Positions 27,360-35,734 of a stretch of DNA of 64,000 nucleotides are shown here, piece after piece (position 1 is the stretch's first letter; each line of letters begins with the position of its first letter). The notes below the pieces were generated by a model. It worked only from the letters and a program-made list of their open reading frames with translations, made no database searches and was not told the origin of the DNA. Source of the stretch: Vibrio ouci (GTDB lineage: Bacteria; Pseudomonadota; Gammaproteobacteria; Enterobacterales; Vibrionaceae). The stretch is from contig NZ_SATR01000024.1 of the NCBI RefSeq assembly GCF_004551525.1, positions 1 to 64,000 on the forward strand. The letters run 5' to 3'. The position numbers and the translations under genes are program-made.

Positions 27360-28202
27360 TTAACCTTTTTGAGCTGCAGCTACTTCTTCAGCGAAGCTCA
27401 TTTCTTCAGCTTTCTCGATACCTTCACCTACTTCTAGGCGAACGAATGTAGCAACTGAAGCGCCTTTTTCTTTCAGCATTTCGCCTACAGATTTCTTAGG
27501 CTCCATGATGAACGCTTGACCAGTTAGAGAGATTTCGCCTGTGAATTTCTTCATGCGGCCAACAACCATCTTCTCTGCGATCTCAGCAGGCTTGCCTTCG
27601 TTCATAGCGATTTCAACTTGAACTTCTTTCTCTTTAGCAACTACGTCAGCTGGTACGTCTTCTGGGTTAACGTACTCTGGCTTAGAAGCAGCAACGTGCA
27701 TTGCAACGTGCTTAAGAGTTTCAGCGTCGCCTTCACCAGCAACAACTACACCGATCTTCTCGCCGTGACGGTAAGAAGCTAGAGCAGCGCCTTCAACGTA
27801 TTGAACGCGACGGATGTTGATGTTCTCACCGATTTTAGCTACTAGAGCAACGCGAGTTTCTTCGAACTTAGCTTGTAGTTCTTCAACAGAAGCTTTAGAA
27901 GCTAGAGCTTCAGCTGCAACTTCGCCAGCGAATGCTGTGAAGTTACCATCTTTAGCAACAAAGTCAGTTTGGCAGTTAACTTCAAGAAGAACAGCAACGC
28001 CGTTTTCTTCTTTAATGATGATTGCGCCTTCAGCAGCTACGTTACCTGCTTTTTTAGCAGCTTTTGCAGCGCCTGATTTACGCATGTTTTCGATTGCTAG
28101 TTCGATGTCAGCGTTTGCTTCAACAAGCGCTTTCTTACATTCCATCATACCTGCGCCAGTACGTTCGCGCAGTTCTTTAACTAGAGCAGCAGTAACAGCC
28201 AT
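27360..28202 (-). CDS. tsf: Elongation factor Ts
   Basis: EF-Ts recycles EF-Tu by expelling GDP. The 280-residue protein has the N-terminal UBA-like domain (ALVKELRERTGAGMMECKKA) and the core with the EF-Tu contact VNCQTDFVAKD. The dimerisation and C-terminal modules follow (GKPAEIAEKMVVGRM and KKSVGEMLKEKGASVATFVR). Length is close to E. coli (283). It is separated from rpsB by a terminator hairpin that probably sets the S2 to EF-Ts ratio. Confidence 0.98.
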   Translation of the reverse strand: MAVTAALVKELRERTGAGMMECKKALVEANADIELAIENMRKSGAAKAAKKAGNVAAEGAIIIKEENGVAVLLEVNCQTDFVAKDGNFTAFAGEVAAEALASKASVEELQAKFEETRVALVAKIGENINIRRVQYVEGAALASYRHGEKIGVVVAGEGDAETLKHVAMHVAASKPEYVNPEDVPADVVAKEKEVQVEIAMNEGKPAEIAEKMVVGRMKKFTGEISLTGQAFIMEPKKSVGEMLKEKGASVATFVRLEVGEGIEKAEEMSFAEEVAAAQKG

Positions 28203-28233
28203 TCTAAATTCCTCAGTTGATTCTGGATTTGGT

Positions 28234-28264
28234 AAAAAACAGGGGCCTACATTTTCGGCCCCTG
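28234..28264 (-). terminator. Terminator or attenuator between rpsB and tsf
   Basis: Stem CAGGGGCC/GGCCCCTG with a 9-base loop is followed on the minus strand by six U residues. It sits between two genes of one known transcription unit and so is likely to work by partial read-through. Confidence 0.85.
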
Positions 28265-28333
28265 CTGATAACTATAACTCAGTTTATGCTACAACTAAGT
28301 TGCACATAGACCAAGTGTGACTAGGAGCCGCTA

Positions 28334-29062
28334 TTATTCAGCTTCTACGAAACCGTCTTTTTCAGCAGCTACAGCTACGTCTTTGTTACGGCCTTCAGTT
28401 ACTGAAGTTGCAACAGCGTTTAGGTATAGCTGTACCGCACGGATCGCATCGTCGTTACCTGGGATGATGTAGTCAACGCCGTCTGGGTTAGAGTTAGTAT
28501 CTACTACAGCGTATACTGGAATACCTAGGTTGTTAGCTTCTTTAATCGCAATGTGTTCGTGATCAGCATCGATTACGAATAGAGCGTCTGGTAGGCCGCC
28601 CATATCTTTGATACCACCAAGAGACTTCTCTAGCTTCTCCATTTCACGAGTACGCATTAGAGCTTCTTTCTTAGTTAGCTTATCAAAAGTACCGTCTTGA
28701 GCTTGAGCTTCAAGTTCTTTTAGACGCTTGATTGACTGACGAACAGTTTTGTAGTTTGTAAGCATACCGCCTAACCAGCGGTTGTTTACGTAGTACTGGT
28801 TGCTTGCGATTGCAGCTTCTTTAACAGCTTCAGATGCAGCGCGCTTAGTACCAACAAATAGAACTTTACCTTTCTTCTCGCCAACTTTAGCTAGTTCAGC
28901 TAGAGCTTCGTTGAACATTGGTACAGTTTTTTCTAGGTTGATGATATGAACCTTGTTACGAGCACCAAAGATGAATGGCTTCATTTTTGGGTTCCAGTAA
29001 CGAGTCTGGTGACCGAAGTGAACACCAGCTTTTAGCATATCGCGCATTGATACAGTTGCCAT
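28334..29062 (-). CDS. rpsB: 30S ribosomal protein S2
   Basis: S2 binds late on the 30S subunit and helps dock S1. From MATVSMRDMLKAGVHFGHQT at 29062 the protein has 242 residues, the usual length. AGAGGA lies 7 bases upstream of this ATG, so I reject the reading from 29095. NPKMKPFIFGARNKVHIINL and the S2 motif GGLPDALFVIDADHEHIAI are both present. The 5' region carries the promoter and long leader described separately. Confidence 0.98.
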   Translation of the reverse strand: MATVSMRDMLKAGVHFGHQTRYWNPKMKPFIFGARNKVHIINLEKTVPMFNEALAELAKVGEKKGKVLFVGTKRAASEAVKEAAIASNQYYVNNRWLGGMLTNYKTVRQSIKRLKELEAQAQDGTFDKLTKKEALMRTREMEKLEKSLGGIKDMGGLPDALFVIDADHEHIAIKEANNLGIPVYAVVDTNSNPDGVDYIIPGNDDAIRAVQLYLNAVATSVTEGRNKDVAVAAEKDGFVEAE

Positions 29063-29240
29063 TTTAAAATCCTCTATGGGGTTAGGCCTCCACATCCCCC
29101 ATAACTCCGACTAGGCTTCTGCCCAGCACCCCGGAATATGTGACGGAATGTGTGTGATTTAAAGATATAAGTTAGTTGGAAGTAATCAGTTTCGCCAGTT
29201 AACAGATTTAACCAGAGAGAACGGACCACATTTCCGGCGC
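29063..29240 (-). ncRNA. rpsB 5' leader (S2 autoregulatory / t44-type region)
   Basis: About 175 bases separate the likely rpsB promoter from its start codon, with no reading frame of note. The stretch includes GGGTGCTGGGCAGAAGCCTA followed by GTCGGAGTTATGGGG on the minus strand. In gammaproteobacteria the map-rpsB interval encodes a structured leader by which S2 represses its own synthesis, and the E. coli t44 RNA comes from it. The position and the conserved-looking core fit; I have not checked it against a covariance model. Confidence 0.6.
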
Positions 29241-29242
29241 GC

Positions 29243-29248
29243 TTTATA
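29243..29248 (-). promoter_or_regulatory. Likely rpsB promoter -10 with GC-rich discriminator
   Basis: TATAAA on the minus strand is followed immediately by GCGCGCC. A GC-rich discriminator of this kind is typical of stringently controlled rRNA and ribosomal-protein promoters. The -35 is not obvious. Confidence 0.55.
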
Positions 29249-29335
29249 CCATATTTTGATGTCTTTTGGCTAGTAAAAAAACATATTGCAGTGATTTCAC
29301 TCTCGGCTTCTCTCGTATCAAAAGTGAAGAATAAT

Positions 29336-29354
29336 TCTCATTATGTAGTGTTCC
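29336..29354 (+). promoter_or_regulatory. Possible Fur-like AT-rich operator upstream of map
   Basis: The sequence around TAATTCTCATTATG matches roughly 13 of 19 positions of the Fur consensus. It lies about 60 bases before the map start. Matches of this quality occur by chance in AT-rich spacers, so this is tentative. Confidence 0.25.
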
Positions 29355-29411
29355 TGTTAGAATGCGCCCAATCGCACCAACGAGTGCAACTGAATAAAGT
29401 AGAGAAATCCG

Positions 29412-30290
29412 ATGTCAATCAAGATTAAAACAGCTGAAGAAATCGAACGTATGCGACTAGCGGGCGCGTTGGCCGCTGAAATCCTAGAGATGATCGAACC
29501 TCACATCAAAGAGGGCGTAACAACGGATGAACTAAACCAAATCTGTCACGATTACGGCATCGAAAAAGGCGCTTATTCGGCTCCTCTTGATTACCACGGT
29601 TTCCCGAAATCAATCTGTACCTCAATCAACCACATCGTTTGTCACGGTATCCCGGCATCTCAAGATGAAGTTGGTAGCAATGGTCAACTTAAACCAGCGG
29701 TACTGAAAGATGGTGACATCATTAACGTCGATATCACTGTGATCATTCCAAACGAAGAAGGTGCAGACCTAAGTGTTCGCCCAGAAGGTTATCACGGTGA
29801 TACTTCTAAGATGTTCTTCGTTGGTGATGTATCCCCTGCTGATAAGCGCCTATGTATGGTCACTCAAGAAGCGCTTTACGTAGGTATGCGTAAAGTGAAG
29901 CCAGGTGCAACGGTTGGTGATATTGGTACCGCTATCGAGAAGTACATCAAAGAGAACAACAAAAAGAACCCTCGTAACAAGTTCTCTATTGTGAAAGACT
30001 TCTGTGGTCACGGTATCGGCAACGAATTCCACGAAGAACCGCAGATTGTTCACTATAAAAACAATGATCGCCGCGTACTAAAAGAAGGTATGTGCTTTAC
30101 CATTGAGCCAATGATTAACGCTGGTAAGTTCGGTGTGACTGTTGATGCAGAAGATGACTGGACAGTTTACACAGGCGATGCGAAGAAATCGGCACAGTAC
30201 GAGCATACTATTTTGGTGACTAAGACTGGCTGTGAAGTAATGACACTACGCAGCGACGACACCATCCCACGAATGATGAATAACGCTTAA
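29412..30290 (+). CDS. map: Methionine aminopeptidase type I, with insertions
   Basis: MetAP removes the initiator methionine from nascent proteins. The 292-residue product has the pita-bread fold with metal ligands in INVDITVI and GYHGDTSKMFFVG (two Asp), CGHGIGNEFHEEP (His), FTIEPMI (Glu) and YEHTILVT (Glu). It is nearly 30 residues longer than E. coli MetAP (264). The extra length falls in VGSNGQLKPAVLKD before the metal strand, in PNEEGADLSVRPE between the two metal-binding aspartates, and in KENNKKNPRNK before the substrate strand. Vibrio type I enzymes with such inserts are known. It is divergent from rpsB. Confidence 0.95.
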   Translation: MSIKIKTAEEIERMRLAGALAAEILEMIEPHIKEGVTTDELNQICHDYGIEKGAYSAPLDYHGFPKSICTSINHIVCHGIPASQDEVGSNGQLKPAVLKDGDIINVDITVIIPNEEGADLSVRPEGYHGDTSKMFFVGDVSPADKRLCMVTQEALYVGMRKVKPGATVGDIGTAIEKYIKENNKKNPRNKFSIVKDFCGHGIGNEFHEEPQIVHYKNNDRRVLKEGMCFTIEPMINAGKFGVTVDAEDDWTVYTGDAKKSAQYEHTILVTKTGCEVMTLRSDDTIPRMMNNA

Positions 30291-30304
30291 TCACAACGCT
30301 TTGA

Positions 30305-30337
30305 AAATATCCCCGCTCCGTCGGGGATATTTTTTTA
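30305..30337 (+). terminator. Intrinsic terminator of map
   Basis: Stem AAATATCCCCG/CGGGGATATTT with a 6-base loop and a U-run, 14 bases past the map stop. Confidence 0.92.
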
Positions 30338-30392
30338 TCTGCTCCATTTTGATAGATTGGTATCTAATGGACCTTCTGCACGGATTTGCTGT

Positions 30393-33014
30393 ATGCCCTT
30401 TCAATCTCCACTGACGTTTGACAATGACCAACTTTCTGTCGCTGATCTTAAAAATCAGTTAGAAAAATTTGCTCTTTATCAGAAGCAAGAATTTCTCAAT
30501 CACCACCCAGTGACCGACTTGGTTCTCGGGCGGGCTGAATATATCGATCTGCTCCTCAATCGTTTGTGGATTCACTTTGGCTTTTCAGCTTTACCAAACA
30601 TCAGCTTAGTAGCAGTCGGTGGCTATGGCCGCGGTGAACTTCACCCGTTGTCAGACATTGATATCTTAGTCGTCTCAAGAAAGGCGCTACCTGAATCACT
30701 GGCAGGTAAAGTCAGTGAGTTCATTACCCTACTGTGGGATTTACGCTTAGAAGTCGGCCATGCAGTTCGCTCGGTTGAAGAGTGTGCGGAAATCGGCCGC
30801 GATGACTTAACCGTTGCCACCAACCTACAGGAAGCCAGACTCTTATGTGGTTGTGAAGATACTTTCCATCAACTGCGCATGGTCATCCATTCCGAATCTT
30901 TCTGGCCAAGTGAGGTATTCTACAAGGCCAAAGTCCAAGAGCAGCGTAACCGTCATGCTCGCTTTCATGACACCACCTACAACTTAGAACCCGATATTAA
31001 GTCGACCCCTGGGGGGCTGAGGGATATCCACACGTTAAGTTGGGTCGCACGCCGCCATTTTGGAGCCACGTCTCTGCTCGAAATGAGCCGCTACGGATTT
31101 TTGACTGATGCAGAATATCGAGAATTGGTCGAATGTCAGGACTTTTTGTGGCGAGTTCGCTTTTCCCTGCACATTGAACTGAAACGCTACGACAATCGCC
31201 TTACTTTTGCTCATCAAGCCCAAGTCGCGGAAAACCTTGGCTATAGTGGTGAAGGCAATCGTGGCGTTGAAATGATGATGAAAGAGTTCTACCGCACACT
31301 ACGCCGTGTGGCAGAGCTGAATAAAATGTTACTCAAGCTGTTTGATCAGGCGATTCTCAACAATGGCATTGAAGCCGAGCCGCAAATACTGAGTGATGAT
31401 TTCCAGCGCCGTGGTCACTTAATCGAGGCACGTAAGCCTGCGTTGTTCCAAGCAAGGCCCGAGACGATTTTGGATATGTTTTTGCACATCGCCAATGACT
31501 CAACGATTGAAGGTGTGGCTCCCCCTACTCTGCGTCAACTTAGAACTGCGCGCAGAAGGCTAAATAAGTTCCTACATACCATCCCTGAAGCGCGTGAAAA
31601 ATTCATGGATCTCTGCCGTCACCCTAATGCCCTGCATAAAGCGTTTAGCCTGATGCACAAATTAGGCGTTCTCGCAGCCTACCTGCCTCAATGGAGTCAG
31701 ATTGTTGGCCAAATGCAGTTCGACCTGTTTCATGTCTATACGGTTGATGAGCACAGTGTACGATTGCTGAAACATATCAACACCTTTAGCTACGCTAAAA
31801 ACCATGATAAACACCCTATATGTTGCGAAGTTTATCCGCGCATCCAGAAAAAAGAGCTGCTAATTATTGCTGCGATTTTCCATGATATTGGTAAAGGTCG
31901 CGGCGGTGACCACTCGGTGATCGGCGAAGGGGAAGCTTATACCTTCTGTATCGAGCATGGTTTATCAAAACCAGAAGCTAAGCTGGTTTCGTGGCTGGTC
32001 CGCAATCACCTGTTGATGTCAGTGACAGCTCAGCGCCGCGATATATACGATCCAGAAGTGATCACTGAATTCGCTAAACAGGTGCGCGATGAAGAGTACC
32101 TAGAGTATTTGGTTTGTCTAACGGTCGCTGATATCTGCGCAACGAACCCTGAGCTTTGGAACAGTTGGAAACGTACTTTACTCGCTGAGTTGTTCTATTC
32201 GACTCAACGAGCACTGCGCCGCGGGTTAGAGAATCCGGTCGATGTTCGCGAGCGCATTCGCCACAATCAACAACTTGCCTCAGCACTCCTACGTAAAGAG
32301 GGCTTCAGCGCACGTGAAATAGAGGTACTGTGGCAACGCTTTAAAGCGGATTACTTCCTACGCCATAGTCATAAGCAGATCGCATGGCACTGCATGCACT
32401 TGCTGCGTCATGAAGATCACTCTCAGCCTCTGATCCTGATTTCGAAGAAGGCTACTAGAGGCGGTACTGAAGTGTTTGTCTATAGCAAAGACCAACATGC
32501 CCTATTTGCTTCTGTGGTCGCAGAGTTAGATAGACGCAACTTCAACGTCCATGATGCACAGGTCATGACCAGTAAAGATGGCTATGTACTTGATACCTTT
32601 ATGGTGCTCGACCAAAACGGAGAAGCCATCGAAGAGTCACGCCATAAAGCCGTGACCAAACACCTTGCTCATGTTTTGGCTGATGGGCGTCCAACAAAGA
32701 TTAAGCGACGCCGTACTCCGCGTAACTTGCAGCACTTTAAGGTAAAAACCACCGTCGACTTTTTGCCGACAAAGAGTAAGAAGCGCACTCTTCTAGAGTT
32801 TGTTGCTCTAGATACACCAGGACTACTGGCAACAGTAGGGGCAACCTTTGCTGACCAAGGTATCCACCTTCATGCAGCGAAGATCACCACCATTGGTGAA
32901 CGAGCAGAAGATTTGTTTATCATCACCAGTCCAGCTGGGGGTAAGCTAACCGAAGAAGAGCAAGTGGAATTACGCGAGAGATTGCGAGAAAACATCGCAG
33001 AATTAGCCCCTTAA
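30393..33014 (+). CDS. glnD: Bifunctional PII uridylyltransferase/uridylyl-removing enzyme
   Basis: GlnD is the glutamine sensor that uridylylates PII (GlnB Tyr51) at low glutamine and deuridylylates it at high glutamine. From the ATG at 30393 it has 873 residues. Domains in order: nucleotidyltransferase (VGGYGRGELHPLSDIDILV, residues about 76-94), GlnD helical linker, HD hydrolase (IIAAIFHDIGKGRGGDHSVI, near 490), and two ACT domains (from VFVYSKDQHALFASVV and from LLEFVALDTPGLLATVG) that bind glutamine. An upstream TTG reading from 30357 adds 12 residues without an obvious ribosome-binding site. It acts on the glnB product encoded at 7453-7791. Confidence 0.97.
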   Translation: MPFQSPLTFDNDQLSVADLKNQLEKFALYQKQEFLNHHPVTDLVLGRAEYIDLLLNRLWIHFGFSALPNISLVAVGGYGRGELHPLSDIDILVVSRKALPESLAGKVSEFITLLWDLRLEVGHAVRSVEECAEIGRDDLTVATNLQEARLLCGCEDTFHQLRMVIHSESFWPSEVFYKAKVQEQRNRHARFHDTTYNLEPDIKSTPGGLRDIHTLSWVARRHFGATSLLEMSRYGFLTDAEYRELVECQDFLWRVRFSLHIELKRYDNRLTFAHQAQVAENLGYSGEGNRGVEMMMKEFYRTLRRVAELNKMLLKLFDQAILNNGIEAEPQILSDDFQRRGHLIEARKPALFQARPETILDMFLHIANDSTIEGVAPPTLRQLRTARRRLNKFLHTIPEAREKFMDLCRHPNALHKAFSLMHKLGVLAAYLPQWSQIVGQMQFDLFHVYTVDEHSVRLLKHINTFSYAKNHDKHPICCEVYPRIQKKELLIIAAIFHDIGKGRGGDHSVIGEGEAYTFCIEHGLSKPEAKLVSWLVRNHLLMSVTAQRRDIYDPEVITEFAKQVRDEEYLEYLVCLTVADICATNPELWNSWKRTLLAELFYSTQRALRRGLENPVDVRERIRHNQQLASALLRKEGFSAREIEVLWQRFKADYFLRHSHKQIAWHCMHLLRHEDHSQPLILISKKATRGGTEVFVYSKDQHALFASVVAELDRRNFNVHDAQVMTSKDGYVLDTFMVLDQNGEAIEESRHKAVTKHLAHVLADGRPTKIKRRRTPRNLQHFKVKTTVDFLPTKSKKRTLLEFVALDTPGLLATVGATFADQGIHLHAAKITTIGERAEDLFIITSPAGGKLTEEEQVELRERLRENIAELAP

Positions 33015-33150
33015 GCGATCTCAGCCACAAGTTGTTAACTTGGTTAAAAAAGCACTATCTACCACGATCATAGGCTGCTACATTATTAATTGAATTATTC
33101 ATTTTCTGTATGACACAGGAATAAACACTTCAACACAATAGAGGTAGCCT

Positions 33151-33534
33151 ATGTATCCACACCTCACAGGTTTAGGTATTCAAGATCCTAAACAAATTGA
33201 GCGCTATTCCCTTCGCCAAGAAGCGCACAAGGATGTGTTAAAAATTTATTTTCGTAAGCAAAAAGGTGAGTTGTTTGCGAAAAGCGTTAAGTTCAAATAC
33301 CCACGCCAAGTGAAGAATGTCTTGGTTGATAGTGGTAGTCACAAGTACCGTGAAGTCACTGAAATCAATCGAAACCTTACTCTGGTTATCGATGAGCTGA
33401 ATAAGTTAACTAAGCCAGAAAAAGTCGAAGAAGTCGATGTGAAACAGAAAATACTCTCTGATTTACGTCACTTAGAAAAAGTGGTTTCGAGTAAGATCGC
33501 AGAGATCGAAGCGGATCTAGAGAAGCTGAAGTAG
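33151..33534 (+). CDS. yaeH: YaeH-like UPF0325/DUF3461 protein
   Basis: This 127-residue protein matches the E. coli YaeH (UPF0325) family along its length: MYPHLTGLGIQDPKQIERYS, RQEAHKDVLKIYFRKQKGE, FAKSVKFKYPRQ and the C-terminal helix SDLRHLEKVVSSKIAEIEAD. Its function is unknown. It lies immediately after glnD, in the same glnD-to-yaeH order as in enterobacteria, with its own ribosome-binding site (AGAGGTAG). It is cytosolic and carries many Lys and Glu residues. A strong terminator follows. Confidence 0.9.
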   Translation: MYPHLTGLGIQDPKQIERYSLRQEAHKDVLKIYFRKQKGELFAKSVKFKYPRQVKNVLVDSGSHKYREVTEINRNLTLVIDELNKLTKPEKVEEVDVKQKILSDLRHLEKVVSSKIAEIEADLEKLK

Positions 33535-33552
33535 CAAGTTTTAATAGACTCA

Positions 33553-33586
33553 GGGGTTGGTACTTAGTTACCAGCCCCTTTTTTTT
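33553..33586 (+). terminator. Intrinsic terminator of yaeH
   Basis: A 10-bp stem GGGGTTGGTA/TACCAGCCCC with a 6-base loop is followed by eight T residues. Confidence 0.93.
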
Positions 33587-33589
33587 GCG

Positions 33590-33694
33590 CGTCATCCCCG
33601 AGAGTAAGGGCCGAGCGAGTTGGGGATCTCTTAAACCCAACCGAAAATGATGGGAGATTCCCTACTCCTTCCTTCGTCAGTCTATGGAATGACG
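33590..33694. repeat. Palindromic intergenic repeat element (about 105 bp)
   Basis: Outer arms CGTCATCCC (33590-33598) and GGAATGACG (33686-33694) are inverted repeats (8 of 9). Inner arms GGGGATCTC and GGGAGATTCCC are also inverted. The piece lies between the convergent yaeH and pgpA genes. Its wording (ACTCCTTCCTTCGTCA, TATGGAATGACGAG) resembles dispersed palindromes I know from other vibrio intergenic regions; copy number cannot be judged from one copy. It may also end the pgpA transcript. Confidence 0.6.
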
Positions 33695-33704
33695 AGGTGT
33701 TATC

Positions 33705-34211
33705 TTAAACTAGCCAGCCTGCGTATTTACCGACAAAGTACAGCGCGACACCCGCCATAACACCGGCAACAATGTCATCGACCATAATGCCTAAGCCGCC
33801 ATGAACACGCTTATCTAGCCAGCCAATCGGCCATGGCTTCACCATATCGAAGAAACGGAACAAGACAAAGCCTGTCACTAGCCATTTCCAGTCCGTTGCC
33901 GATAAGTTAAACAGCGGCACCACCAGCATGGTAATCCAAAAGCCTGCAAACTCATCCCATACAATCGAACCATGATCATGCACACCCATATCATCAGATG
34001 TCACCTGACAGATCTTAATACCAATCACGCACGAGATGAGCACCGCGACGATATAAAGCGGCAGTGGTAATTGAACCAGCAGTAAATAGAAAGGGACAGC
34101 GGCAAGTGTGCCCATGGTACCCGGTACGATAGGTGATAAACCGCTACCAAAGCCAGTCGCTAGCAAGTGCCATGGGTTTTTCAAAGAGATAAGTGCAAGA
34201 GGATTTGTCAT
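33705..34211 (-). CDS. pgpA: Phosphatidylglycerophosphatase A
   Basis: PgpA dephosphorylates phosphatidylglycerophosphate to phosphatidylglycerol. The 168-residue membrane protein has the family motifs LATGFGSGLSPIVPGTMGTL at the N-terminus, IVWDEFAGFWITML, and LFRFFDMVKPWPIGWLDKRV. The metal-site aspartates are in GGLGIMVDDIVAGVMAGV. Four hydrophobic segments are visible. It follows thiL by 12 bases, ending the nrdR-rib-nusB-thiL-pgpA run, as in E. coli. Confidence 0.95.
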   Translation of the reverse strand: MTNPLALISLKNPWHLLATGFGSGLSPIVPGTMGTLAAVPFYLLLVQLPLPLYIVAVLISCVIGIKICQVTSDDMGVHDHGSIVWDEFAGFWITMLVVPLFNLSATDWKWLVTGFVLFRFFDMVKPWPIGWLDKRVHGGLGIMVDDIVAGVMAGVALYFVGKYAGWLV

Positions 34212-34223
34212 AACTATCGTATT

Positions 34224-35189
34224 CTATTTAAAGTGATCATAACCGCTGAGAGACCAGTCAATCGCTTGGCCACTACAATGCAGCTCAAAGGTCCCTTGCG
34301 GGCGAATTTGACCAATACAGGTGACCTTAGCACCACAATGGGCCAAAGCACTGTCAATCGAGCCTTTGTTTTGCTCAGGAACAGTGAAGCAAAGCTCATA
34401 CTCTTCGCCGCTAGAGAGCGCATATTGCTGAGCCGCCGCAGGAGTCTCTACAAATTGGAGTAACTCATTAGAAACAGGAAGAGTGGCAACGTCAATGCTC
34501 ACACCGACATTTGAGCGTTTCAAAATGTGTTTTATATCTGAAATGACACCATCAGAGATATCAATCGCTGAGCTGGCTAAGTTCAGCAGTGCTTGTCCAG
34601 CTAATACTCTTGGCGTTGAGAGGTAATGTCTTTTCTCAAGCTCTTCTGCACACGGCTTAGTACGCAGTTCAGGGTTAAGAATAACGTCTAACCCGGCTTT
34701 ACTGTCGCCGAGGTTTCCCGTCACATAGACCCAATCCCCTACTTTTGCGCCATCTCGGCGTAGTGCTTTATCTGGGTCAACTAAGCCTTGCACTGTTAAA
34801 GTGAGGCTTAATGGCCCTTTGGTCGTATCTCCACCGATTAACTGGATATCGAAGTAATCAGCTAACTCGAAGAAGGCATCACAGAATGGCGCTAACCATG
34901 CTTCATCAGGGCTTGGCATCGTCAATGCAAAAGAAACCCAAGCTGGTGTCGCTCCCATAGCCGCAAGATCGCTGATGTTTGAGGCAAGGGCCTTATGTGC
35001 CACCCAAGCAGGGTTAGCATCAGCAAGAAAGTGAGTACCAGCCACTAAGGTGTCAGTGCTAATCGCGACCGACAAGCCCTCTGGTGCTTTTACTAACGCA
35101 CAATCATCACCCGCAGCAAGAAGCACATCTTTGCGCTGCTTCTGACGACCAACAAAATATTTTTCGATTAAGTTAAATTCACCGGACAT
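34224..35189 (-). CDS. thiL: Thiamine-monophosphate kinase
   Basis: ThiL phosphorylates thiamine monophosphate to the active cofactor thiamine pyrophosphate. From MSGEFNLIEKYFVGR at 35189 the protein has 321 residues. Motifs of the PurM/AIR-synthase fold are GDDCALV, ISTDTLVAGTHFLADA with the metal-binding aspartates, HKALASNISDLAAMGATP, LIGGDTTKGPLSLT and AIDISDGVISDIKHIL. A reading from 35219 only adds ten unlikely residues. Position between nusB and pgpA is conserved. Confidence 0.95.
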   Translation of the reverse strand: MSGEFNLIEKYFVGRQKQRKDVLLAAGDDCALVKAPEGLSVAISTDTLVAGTHFLADANPAWVAHKALASNISDLAAMGATPAWVSFALTMPSPDEAWLAPFCDAFFELADYFDIQLIGGDTTKGPLSLTLTVQGLVDPDKALRRDGAKVGDWVYVTGNLGDSKAGLDVILNPELRTKPCAEELEKRHYLSTPRVLAGQALLNLASSAIDISDGVISDIKHILKRSNVGVSIDVATLPVSNELLQFVETPAAAQQYALSSGEEYELCFTVPEQNKGSIDSALAHCGAKVTCIGQIRPQGTFELHCSGQAIDWSLSGYDHFK

Positions 35190-35221
35190 ACGAAATCTAT
35201 GAGTGATTAAAAGTAACAAGC

Positions 35222-35251
35222 ATAAAAAAGGTCAGCGTTTGCTGACCTTTT
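35222..35251 (-). terminator. Terminator between nusB and thiL
   Basis: An 11-bp stem AAAAGGTCAGC/GCTGACCTTTT with loop GTTT works on the minus strand, 16 bases past the nusB stop. Confidence 0.85.
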
Positions 35252-35266
35252 AGTAATCTTAATTGA

Positions 35267-35734
35267 TTATTTCTTACGTACGTGTGGCGCGGCTTTATCA
35301 AGCACACCATTGACGAACTTATGGCTTTCTTCTGCAGCGAACACTTTTGCAAGTTCAATCGCTTCGTTGATTACCACTTTGTAAGGGACATCTTCACGAC
35401 GAGTCATTTCATACATAGCAAGACGAAGCAGTGCTAGCTCCATCATATCCAAATCTTGCATTGGACGCGCTGTGTATGGACGAATCTTACTATCTAGCTC
35501 TGTGTGACTTAGCACAACACCTGTTAGTAGGTCACGGAAGTATGCAACGTCTGTGTCTGGAGTAGAAAGTGCCGGCTCAGAAGCATGATGTTCTTCTTCA
35601 TCATACTTACCACCTGACAAAAATTGCTCCTCGATAGTAGCAACATTTTCTTTAGTAATTTGCCAAGAGTAGATCGCTTGTAGAGCGAATCGACGTGCAT
35701 TACGACGTGCGGCTGGTTTCACACTGGCCCCCAT
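35267..35734 (-). CDS. nusB: Transcription antitermination factor NusB
   Basis: NusB binds boxA RNA with NusE (S10) and supports rRNA antitermination. The 155-residue all-helical protein starts with PAARRNARRFALQAIYSWQ (the arginine-rich RNA-binding helix). It contains DRDL-type segments YFRDLLTGVV, LDMMELALLRLAMYEM and KVVINEAIELAKVFAAEESHKFVNGVLD. An acidic insert (GKYDEEEHHASE) is typical of vibrio proteins. It overlaps the ribH stop by one base. Confidence 0.97.
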   Translation of the reverse strand: MGASVKPAARRNARRFALQAIYSWQITKENVATIEEQFLSGGKYDEEEHHASEPALSTPDTDVAYFRDLLTGVVLSHTELDSKIRPYTARPMQDLDMMELALLRLAMYEMTRREDVPYKVVINEAIELAKVFAAEESHKFVNGVLDKAAPHVRKK

